Origin: an uncultured Bacilli bacterium
GTDB taxonomy: Bacteria > Bacillota_I > Bacilli_A > ML615J-28 > CAG-313
Length of the DNA stretch: 5,024 nt
Assembly: GCA_904501965.1 (NCBI GenBank)
Contig: CAJGCS010000088.1
Span: forward strand, 1 to 5,024
Reading direction: 5' to 3'
Within the stretch, counting starts at the first letter, position 1. The number at the start of each line of letters is the position of its first letter. The notes beneath the pieces are model-generated. The model had not been told where the DNA came from. It searched no databases and saw nothing but the letters and a program-made list of their open reading frames with translations. This document shows, in pieces, positions 1-5,024 of this stretch. Position numbers and translations under genes: made by a program.

Positions 1-1
1 A

Positions 2-283
2 TTTCTTTTCTCGTTAAATAGATTTGGATGTAAAATTATATATAACGCAAATGAAGGAATAATTATAAGAAAAGGGTTTATTTGTGGATACAAGTATCAA
101 CTGAAAATAGATGATATTACTGAAATAATAATTGCTTCATTCCCTTGGGAAACAACATATTATGTTATTATAGATCCATATAATACAAAATATGATGGTG
201 GTTCAAAAAAATCATTTATTAGAATTGAAAAAAATGAAAACAATTTAAAATTTATTAAACAATTTTGGGATAAACCAATATAA
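2..283 (+). CDS. C-terminal part of a small hypothetical protein, possibly PH-like
   Basis: This frame is open from the left edge and ends with TAA at 281-283, leaving 93 visible residues; the start lies outside the window. I do not recognise a named gene. The visible part alternates hydrophobic beta-strand-like stretches (around residues 11-22, 33-46 and 54-60) with turns, and ends in a short helix containing F-I-K-Q-F-W followed by D-K-P-I. A run of strands capped by one C-terminal amphipathic helix with a Trp resembles small bacterial PH-domain-like proteins of Bacillota, but this rests on pattern only. There is no signal peptide or strong membrane segment in what remains. It is followed 10 nt later by an intrinsic terminator, so it belongs to a different transcription unit from uppS. 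Codon use matches its neighbours. I am fairly sure it is a real coding end and unsure of the fold. Confidence 0.6.
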   Translation, partial: FLFSLNRFGCKIIYNANEGIIIRKGFICGYKYQLKIDDITEIIIASFPWETTYYVIIDPYNTKYDGGSKKSFIRIEKNENNLKFIKQFWDKPI

Positions 284-293
284 AATACACACT

Positions 294-321
294 AACGTTA
301 ACTATTTAGTTAACGTTTTTT
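294..321 (+). terminator. Rho-independent terminator after the hypothetical gene
   Basis: A perfect 10-bp inverted repeat (arms 294-303 and 308-317) encloses a 4-nt loop, ATTT, and runs straight into a T-tract at 316-321. The stem is AT-rich, with only three G-C pairs, which is normal in a genome of this composition. It begins 10 nt after the stop at 283, so it should end the upstream transcript and insulate the uppS operon. The left side has no matching A-run, so it appears to act mainly in the plus direction. Confidence 0.88.
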
Positions 322-344
322 AATTATATTTATAGTAAATCTAA

Positions 345-350
345 TATAAT
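345..350 (+). promoter_or_regulatory. Candidate -10 box, distal promoter of the uppS operon
   Basis: A perfect TATAAT lies 69 nt before the uppS start codon. The region where a -35 box should be (around 322-327, 17-bp spacer) reads AATTAT and does not resemble TTGACA, so support rests on the -10 alone in a very AT-rich stretch. If used, transcription would start near 357 and give a leader of about 60 nt that includes the whole ribosome-binding site. That makes it the more comfortable choice for normal translation initiation. Confidence 0.4.
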
Positions 351-371
351 ATGAGTAATTTGTTTTTTTAG

Positions 372-400
372 TGGTAATTTTTTCAAAAATATAGTATAAT
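372..400 (+). promoter_or_regulatory. Candidate proximal promoter of the uppS operon
   Basis: A second perfect TATAAT sits at 395-400. At a 17-bp spacing there is TGGTAA at 372-377, a three-of-six match to the -35 consensus TTGACA. Transcription would start near 406-408, inside or at the edge of the Shine-Dalgarno at 405-411, so the mRNA would have a leader of only about 12 nt and a partly lost ribosome-binding site. The box may be real but weak, or may be a chance match in AT-rich sequence. Confidence 0.4.
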
Positions 401-404
401 AAAT

Positions 405-411
405 AAAGGTG
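405..411 (+). promoter_or_regulatory. Ribosome-binding site of uppS
   Basis: AAAGGTG ends 7 nt before the ATG at 419. It fixes this start, and the in-frame TAA at 404-406 rules out any longer protein. Confidence 0.8.
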
Positions 412-418
412 TATATTT

Positions 419-1159
419 ATGAGTGAACTATTATTACAAATTGATAAAACAAAGCTACCTAAGCATATTGCAATTATTTTAGATGGTAATGGCAGATGGG
501 CAAAAAATAGACTAATGCCAAGAACTTATGGTCATTTAAAAGGAATTGAAACATTAGGTAAGTTAGTAAAAGCATCAAAAGAATTAGGTATTAAGAATTT
601 AACAGTTTATGCTTTCAGTACGGAAAATATAAATAGACCTATATCAGAAGTTGAATTTTTAATGAATGAGTTTTTAAAGTTTTATAGAGAAAAGTTTAGA
701 AAACTTGTAAATGATAAAATTAATGTCCGTGTTATTGGTGAGACTATAAATCTTTCAAAAGAAGTTGTTGATGCAATTAAAGATATTAATGATGTACCAT
801 TTAACTATGATTATTTTACATTTACAATTTGTTTTAATTACGGTTCTCAACAAGAAATCGCTCATGCTACTAAAGAGATTTCTAAATTAGTTAAAATGGG
901 CAGAATTAATGTAAATGATATTGACGAAAAGTTAATAAATTCTTATCTTTACACAAAAGACTTAGAACCTCTTGATTTAGTAATTAGAACATCTGGTGAG
1001 TGTAGACTAAGTAACTTTTTATTATGGCAATTATCTTATGCGGAATTATACTTTACTGATGTATATTTCCCAGATTTCAAAGAAGAAGAATTATATAAAG
1101 CAATAATTAATTATCAAAATAGAAATAGAAGATTTGGAAAATTAGGTGAAGAAAAATGA
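419..1159 (+). CDS. uppS: Undecaprenyl diphosphate synthase (cis-prenyltransferase)
   Basis: This soluble 246-residue enzyme condenses isopentenyl diphosphate onto farnesyl diphosphate with cis geometry to build the C55 lipid carrier used for peptidoglycan and other wall polymers. Family marks are clear: the DGNGRWA motif with catalytic Asp22, P-R-x-x-G-H at 34-39, FSTEN at 66-70, NYG at 140-142, and RTSGE-x-RLSNFLLWQ at 190-204. In the last, Arg190, Arg196 and Ser198 match the pyrophosphate-binding residues and Glu209 the metal-binding Glu. Length is normal (E. coli about 253). Oddities: the Trp normally after FSTEN is Ile71, NYGGR is NYGSQ, and the usual G-D-x-S-x-L-P stretch is G-E-T-I-N-L-S (107-113). 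The catalytic core is intact, so it should be active. It is first in its operon and overlaps cdsA by 4 nt (ATGA). Confidence 0.97.
   Translation: MSELLLQIDKTKLPKHIAIILDGNGRWAKNRLMPRTYGHLKGIETLGKLVKASKELGIKNLTVYAFSTENINRPISEVEFLMNEFLKFYREKFRKLVNDKINVRVIGETINLSKEVVDAIKDINDVPFNYDYFTFTICFNYGSQQEIAHATKEISKLVKMGRINVNDIDEKLINSYLYTKDLEPLDLVIRTSGECRLSNFLLWQLSYAELYFTDVYFPDFKEEELYKAIINYQNRNRRFGKLGEEK
1144..1149 (+). promoter_or_regulatory. Ribosome-binding site of cdsA inside uppS
   Basis: AGGTGA ends 6 nt before the cdsA ATG at 1156 and lies within the last codons of uppS. With the ATGA stop/start overlap it indicates translational coupling and supports this start. Confidence 0.7.
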
Positions 1160-2082
1160 AAAAAAGAGTAATAACAGCTACTATTCTTTGCACAGTATTA
1201 CTACCAGTTTTATTTTTTGGTTCATATTTTATGATAGCTCTTGTGATGTTTTTATCATTTATGGGTGTATATGAACTAATCAAGATGTATAACAATAAAC
1301 ATAAAATTAATAACATTTATCATATTTTATTACCTGTAATTACATCAGTTCTTACAGGAGTTATTTCCTTAGGATTTTTGCTTGATTCAAAGGTTGTACT
1401 ATTTATTGGACTTCCGTTAATTGTTGTTTTCTTTGTTGGAATTTTAATTGCATCAATGTTTGATAAATCCGTTAATATGACAGATGCGTTTAGTATGATT
1501 GGATTTATTCTTTATGGAGGTTTATCTTTTTCATTACTTGCAGGCCTTCGTTTTGTAAGAATGGTTAGTTATGATTCATGGGAGATAAGTTTAGGAACAT
1601 TCTATGATGTAAATATGCTTGGACTTGTACTTATTGGATATGGACTTATTGTGAGTTTTGCAACAGATACTGGTGCTCAACTTGGAGGCCTTATTTTTGG
1701 AAAGCATAAATTATGTCCAACAATTAGTCCTAAAAAGACAATTGAAGGAGCATTAAGTGGTTTATTAGTAGGAGCAACACTTGGTACAATTTTACTATTT
1801 GTATTTGAGTTAATTGGAGACTTTAGAATATTTGGTATTAAAGAATGGTACTTTAATATTCCAGTTATCTTTGGTATATCGTTAGTACTTTCTTGTTTTG
1901 GACAAATTGGAGATTTGGTTGCATCAAAGATTAAAAGAGAACACGATATTAAGGACTTTGGAAATATATTCCCAGGTCATGGTGGTGTGTTAGATCGTTT
2001 TGATAGTGTTATATTTGTTAATGTAGTTTTATTTGGTATTGTGCTTTTTATTAACTACTTTGTTGGTGGCTTCGGATGGTAA
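1156..2082 (+). CDS. cdsA: Phosphatidate cytidylyltransferase (CDP-diacylglycerol synthase)
   Basis: This integral membrane enzyme converts phosphatidic acid and CTP to CDP-diacylglycerol and diphosphate, the branch point for phosphatidylglycerol and cardiolipin synthesis. The 308-residue protein is hydrophobic throughout, with about eight or nine membrane segments (for example near 5-40, 56-76, 80-100, 110-130, 152-171, 199-218, 234-253 and 285-304). The C-terminal family signature is complete at 257-283: S-K-I-K-R, then K-D, then P-G-H-G-G-V-L-D-R-F-D. The upstream conserved block D-T-G-A (171-174), F-G-K-H-K-L (181-186) and S-P-K-K-T-I-E-G (191-198) is also present. One oddity is Gln175-Leu176 where most relatives have A-Y-F after D-T-G. 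Length is slightly above the typical 260-285. It is coupled to uppS upstream, and its last 7 nt overlap the start of dxr. Confidence 0.96.
   Translation: MKKRVITATILCTVLLPVLFFGSYFMIALVMFLSFMGVYELIKMYNNKHKINNIYHILLPVITSVLTGVISLGFLLDSKVVLFIGLPLIVVFFVGILIASMFDKSVNMTDAFSMIGFILYGGLSFSLLAGLRFVRMVSYDSWEISLGTFYDVNMLGLVLIGYGLIVSFATDTGAQLGGLIFGKHKLCPTISPKKTIEGALSGLLVGATLGTILLFVFELIGDFRIFGIKEWYFNIPVIFGISLVLSCFGQIGDLVASKIKREHDIKDFGNIFPGHGGVLDRFDSVIFVNVVLFGIVLFINYFVGGFGW
2065..2069 (+). promoter_or_regulatory. Weak ribosome-binding site of dxr inside cdsA
   Basis: GGTGG ends 6 nt before the dxr ATG at 2076. It also encodes part of the Gly-rich C-terminus of CdsA, which limits how good a Shine-Dalgarno it can be. 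Dxr translation probably relies on ribosomes finishing cdsA. Confidence 0.5.
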
Positions 2083-3221
2083 ATTATATTATTCTTGGAG
2101 CAACAGGTTCAATTGGGACTCAAGCACTAAATATATTGCGTTTTAATAACTATAATCTTGTTGCTTTTTCATATGGTAAAAATACTGATAAAGCAATTGA
2201 TATTATAAAAGAATTTAAACCAAAGTATGTTTCAACAAACGACACTTTAAGAATAAAAGAACTAAGAAGTTTATTTCCAGATGTTGTAATATATGAAGGG
2301 AATGTTGGAAATAATAAGATTGCAAGTTTATATAAAGGTGATGCTGTTGTCATTAATGCTTTAGTTGGATCAGCTGGATTAAAACCAACTGAGATTGCAA
2401 TTAAAAATAAAAACAAAGTATTACTTGCAAATAAAGAAACACTAGTAATTGGTGGCGAAATTATTATGAATCTTGCAAAAGAAAATAATGTTGAGATTAT
2501 TCCAATCGATAGTGAACATAGTGCAATCTATCAGCTTCTTGTAGGACATAATAGGGAAGAAATTAAAAGAATAATTATTACTGCTAGTGGAGGCCCTTTT
2601 AGAAATAAGGAAAAAGAAGAATTAGAAAGTGTAAGTGTTGAAGATGCACTAAATCATCCGAACTGGAAAATGGGTAGTAAAATAACAATTGATAGTGCAA
2701 CACTTATGAATAAAGGATTTGAAGTAATAGAGGCACATCACTTGTTTAATCTTCCCCTTGATATGATTGATACAATCATTCATCCAGAAAGCATTATTCA
2801 TTCAATGGTTGAATTTAAAGATTATTCAATTTTTGCTCAAATGGGTTCGAGTGATATGCATCTTGCTATAAACTATGCAATAAATGGTCCTACGCATTCA
2901 AAGTGTGATATAATAAAACCACTTGACTTAACAAAAGTTTCAGCGCTACACTTTGAGGCGCTTGACTTAACAAAACATAAACTAGTAAACTTAGCTTATG
3001 AAGTAGTTAAAAAAGGTAGTTTTTACCCAACTGTTTTAAATGCAAGTAATGAAGTTGCGGTAGAATTATTTTTAAACAAAAAAATTAAATTTACTGATAT
3101 AGAAAGAATCATTTTAAAAGAAGTAAATTCATATGATCATTTCAATATTAAATTTACAATTGATAATATTTTAAAATTAGATAAAAATATTAAAGAAAAG
3201 TTAAGAAAAATATATAGTTAA
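2076..3221 (+). CDS. dxr: 1-deoxy-D-xylulose 5-phosphate reductoisomerase
   Basis: This cytosolic, NADPH- and divalent-metal-dependent enzyme converts DXP to 2-C-methyl-D-erythritol 4-phosphate, the committed step of the MEP isoprenoid pathway and the fosmidomycin target. The N-terminal Rossmann motif GATGSIG is at 8-14 and L-A-N-K-E-T near 117-122. Metal ligands are Asp145 and Glu147 (I-D-S-E-H-S-A) and Glu216 (M-N-K-G-F-E); the last matches E. coli Glu231. Substrate-binding A-S-G-G-P-F-R is at 170-176 and N-H-P-N-W-K-M-G near 193-200, followed by H-P-E-S-I-I-H-S. The C-terminal helical domain with N-A-S-N-E-V-A-V-E is present. The 381 residues are near the usual 380-400. The common P-D-M-R-L-P-I stretch is S-D-M-H-L-A-I here. 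The start is fixed by G-A-T-G lying seven residues in, as in relatives. It supplies the precursors UppS uses; rseP follows after 25 nt. Confidence 0.97.
   Translation: MVNYIILGATGSIGTQALNILRFNNYNLVAFSYGKNTDKAIDIIKEFKPKYVSTNDTLRIKELRSLFPDVVIYEGNVGNNKIASLYKGDAVVINALVGSAGLKPTEIAIKNKNKVLLANKETLVIGGEIIMNLAKENNVEIIPIDSEHSAIYQLLVGHNREEIKRIIITASGGPFRNKEKEELESVSVEDALNHPNWKMGSKITIDSATLMNKGFEVIEAHHLFNLPLDMIDTIIHPESIIHSMVEFKDYSIFAQMGSSDMHLAINYAINGPTHSKCDIIKPLDLTKVSALHFEALDLTKHKLVNLAYEVVKKGSFYPTVLNASNEVAVELFLNKKIKFTDIERIILKEVNSYDHFNIKFTIDNILKLDKNIKEKLRKIYS
2922..2975 (+). repeat. 15-bp perfect direct repeat inside dxr
   Basis: The 15-mer CTTGACTTAACAAAA occurs at 2922-2936 and again at 2961-2975. The copies are 39 bp apart, in frame, and both encode L-D-L-T-K. 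The first copy fits the family's usual L-D-L-x-K segment; the second falls where relatives usually have a different sequence ending in an acidic or aromatic stretch. It is probably chance or a small local conversion, with no sign of function. Confidence 0.6.
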
Positions 3222-3234
3222 GAAATTAACAGAA

Positions 3235-3240
3235 AAGGAG
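3235..3240 (+). promoter_or_regulatory. Strong ribosome-binding site of rseP
   Basis: AAGGAG, preceded by more As, ends 6 nt before the ATG at 3247. It is the best Shine-Dalgarno in the window and lets rseP be translated independently of dxr. No promoter is visible in the 25-nt gap. Confidence 0.85.
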
Positions 3241-3246
3241 TATATT

Positions 3247-5024
3247 ATGGATTGGTGGGTATACGTCTTAGGGATTGTAGTATTTGTTGCAATTCTTGGG
3301 ATAATTGTCTTAATTCATGAAGGCGGGCACTTCTTACTTGCTAAAAGAGCAGGAATCTTATGCCACGAATTTTCGATAGGGATGGGACCAGTTCTATTTC
3401 AAAAGAAAATCGGTGAAACAGTTTATTCAATTCGTGCAATTCCAATTGGTGGATTTGTATCAATGGCAGGTGAAGAAGTTAATTTTGACGCCTTAAAAGG
3501 TGTAAAAAAAGTTAAACTTATTTTAGATGAAGAAAATCGTATTAAAGGAATTATTGCAGATGTTGATAATCCTAAATACGATAACATGGTTTTATACAAT
3601 GTAGAATCATACGATATTATTGGTACAAAAGAGGAACTTCCTGGTGAACTTTACATGGAAGTATCAGCTAATGAAGTACATGAACGTTACGAAGTATTAA
3701 GGGATGCAATGATGTACTTCCCTAAAAAACAAATGGCTCAAATTGCTCCACATAATAGAAATTTTTCTAATAAGACATTATTACAAAGATTTTTAGCAGT
3801 ATTTGCAGGGCCTGCAATGAACTTTGTTCTTGCAATTGTTTTATTCTTTGTTCTAGGCATTACTCGTGGTTATCCTAATGAAGCAACTACTGCAGTAGAT
3901 AAATTTGAAGGTAATGAACCAATTTACATTGTTACAGAAAATGAATTTGGAAAAGGAAATGGTATTTCTGAAGGCGATAAAATCATAACAGTTGGTGGAG
4001 TGCCTGTTTTAAAATATGATGAAATTACTAAAGTGTTAAATTCATTTGCAATGAAGGGCGAATATGTTGAGGAAAAAAGTGATGGTACAGAAGTAACTCA
4101 TACATACGGAAACTATATATCAATAGAGTATTTGGATAAATCTGAAAACTATAAAGGGAAAACAGTTTATGTTGTACCTAATACATATATTTATTCAATT
4201 GAACTTATGTTTGATAATCCTCAACAAGCCGCTTTAAAAAATAATGAAACTTTCGAATTCACTGAAGCTAATTTAACAAAACCTGTAGTAGGCGAGTTTG
4301 TAAAAAATAATAAGCGTACAAAAGCATATGATGCTGGCCTTAGAAAAGGTGATTTGATTACTGGTTTTGCTATATTGGATTATACTAATGCAAACAAAAA
4401 GTTAAATGCAGAAGAAGCTGCTAAATTAGAGTTTACTAGTGTAAGTAGTATTAATGATATGCTTACAGCTTTTAGAACCCTTGAAGAAGCTAAATATGTA
4501 TATATTAGATATGAAAGAGAAGGTAGTGTTGGATATAGTGAAGGTATTGAATCTTTTGCTAAACCAGTACTTGAAGCAAATGACATAACACAAATTAAAC
4601 TACAACTTGGTTTTTCTCCAGATTATAAGTTTGATTTCTTAAAATTATTATATATGCCATTTGTTGAAACATTTGGTAGTGTTGCAAATATCTTCAAGAG
4701 TCTAGGGTTATTATTTAATCCAGTTGCAAAAGTAGGTATTGATGACTTCAGTAGTATTATTGGTATTTATGATCTTATCACAATGAGTATTTCTGAAGGT
4801 TTCAATCAAGTAATTTTTATATTTGCTTTCTTAAGTGTAAATATTGGTTTTGTTAACTTATTACCACTTCCTGCACTTGATGGTGGACGTATTATTTTCT
4901 TATTTATTGAATTAATTACAAGAAAACGTCCTAGTCCAAAAGTAGAAAATATTATTCATACAGTTGGATTATTTGCATTATATGGCTTAATGGGATTCAT
5001 TATTATTAATGAAATCTTAAGATA
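3247..5024 (+). CDS. rseP: RseP/RasP-type site-2 intramembrane zinc metalloprotease (3' end cut by window)
   Basis: This M50-family membrane protease cuts substrates within the bilayer, such as trimmed anti-sigma factors or remnant signal peptides. The visible part has 592 codons plus two bases (TA), which could begin a stop or Tyr593. Zinc site: H24-E25-G-G-H28 in the first membrane helix (about 6-28) and N-L-L-P-L-P-A-L-D-G at 537-546, with Asp545 the third ligand. Other marks are F-S-I-G-M-G-P near 42-48, G-G-F-V-S-M-A-G-E at 68-76, and F-A-G-P-A-M-N-F at 186-193 leading helix two (to about 205). Helices three and four lie near 520-540 and 568-590. Two PDZ-like segments are centred on G-I-S-E-G-D-K-I-I (239-247) and A-G-L-R-K-G-D-L-I (363-371). 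It is about 170 residues longer than B. subtilis RasP, mostly from an insert at about 79-172 and the second PDZ-like segment. Last visible gene of the operon; the C-terminus is probably almost complete. Confidence 0.95.
   Translation, partial: MDWWVYVLGIVVFVAILGIIVLIHEGGHFLLAKRAGILCHEFSIGMGPVLFQKKIGETVYSIRAIPIGGFVSMAGEEVNFDALKGVKKVKLILDEENRIKGIIADVDNPKYDNMVLYNVESYDIIGTKEELPGELYMEVSANEVHERYEVLRDAMMYFPKKQMAQIAPHNRNFSNKTLLQRFLAVFAGPAMNFVLAIVLFFVLGITRGYPNEATTAVDKFEGNEPIYIVTENEFGKGNGISEGDKIITVGGVPVLKYDEITKVLNSFAMKGEYVEEKSDGTEVTHTYGNYISIEYLDKSENYKGKTVYVVPNTYIYSIELMFDNPQQAALKNNETFEFTEANLTKPVVGEFVKNNKRTKAYDAGLRKGDLITGFAILDYTNANKKLNAEEAAKLEFTSVSSINDMLTAFRTLEEAKYVYIRYEREGSVGYSEGIESFAKPVLEANDITQIKLQLGFSPDYKFDFLKLLYMPFVETFGSVANIFKSLGLLFNPVAKVGIDDFSSIIGIYDLITMSISEGFNQVIFIFAFLSVNIGFVNLLPLPALDGGRIIFLFIELITRKRPSPKVENIIHTVGLFALYGLMGFIIINEILR

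Noticed and set aside
377..390. Short A/T inverted repeat before uppS
   Set aside because: The 6-bp stem is entirely A-T with a 2-nt loop, so it would not be stable and is expected by chance in this composition.
284..418. Riboswitch or T-box leader before uppS
   Set aside because: Apart from the terminator belonging to the upstream gene, the stretch is low-complexity AT with no conserved aptamer-like stems and no second terminator.
1157..1159. TGA end of uppS as a possible tryptophan codon (mollicute code 4)
   Set aside because: The ATGA overlap is a normal coupled junction, all Trp codons in the window are TGG, and reading through would add only three further codons before TAA at 1169-1171. 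Code 4 is not strictly excluded but has no support.
1107..1316. Reverse-strand open frame of 69 codons across the uppS/cdsA junction
   Set aside because: It lies opposite two well-supported genes, has no good ribosome site, and its hydrophobic make-up merely mirrors the AT-rich membrane-coding strand of cdsA.
2150..2416. Reverse-strand open frame of 88 codons inside dxr
   Set aside because: It is fully contained in the conserved Dxr Rossmann domain on the opposite strand, with no recognisable motif; a shadow frame.
4380..4586. Reverse-strand open frame of 68 codons inside rseP
   Set aside because: It lies opposite the second PDZ-like segment, has Ser/Leu-rich low-information composition and no support as a gene.
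5010..5024. End of rseP at the window edge
   Set aside because: The last two bases, TA, could start TAA/TAG or a Tyr codon. Relatives end close to this point, but the stop cannot be seen, so I did not call the gene complete.

Overview
The window is AT-rich (roughly 30% G+C by eye) with uniform codon use and one coding direction throughout. Every tryptophan in the translated genes is TGG, no frame contains an internal TGA, and uppS ends on TGA, so the sequence fits the standard bacterial code. The gene order uppS-cdsA-dxr-rseP is the envelope/isoprenoid operon typical of Bacillota. The low G+C and an enlarged RseP suggest a deep lineage near Acholeplasma/Izemoplasma, RF39-type or Erysipelotrichia-like bacteria. 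That placement is an inference; the phylum-level call is much safer.

Layout: positions 2-283 hold the 3' end of a small protein of unknown function, possibly with a PH-like fold. A clean intrinsic terminator follows at 294-321 and separates it from the rest. An AT-rich promoter region (about 322-404) leads into four tightly packed co-directional genes: uppS (419-1159), cdsA (1156-2082, 4-nt overlap), dxr (2076-3221, 7-nt overlap) and rseP (3247 to the window edge, after a 25-nt gap with a strong Shine-Dalgarno). No terminator or promoter is visible between these four genes, so they are probably one transcript that may continue past the right edge.

How the genes fit together: Dxr commits carbon to the MEP pathway, which supplies isopentenyl diphosphate. 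UppS condenses this into undecaprenyl diphosphate, the lipid carrier for peptidoglycan and other envelope glycans. CdsA makes CDP-diacylglycerol for phospholipid synthesis. RseP is a site-2 intramembrane protease that cuts anti-sigma factors or leftover signal peptides. Together they form a membrane and cell-envelope module.

Nothing here looks like a new biological system. The points worth a second look are the architecture of RseP (two PDZ-like segments, an extra domain before the second membrane helix, and altered motifs), some family-motif substitutions in UppS, CdsA and Dxr, and the arrangement of two possible -10 boxes before uppS. There are no tRNAs, rRNAs, insertion sequences, CRISPR arrays or recognisable riboswitches.
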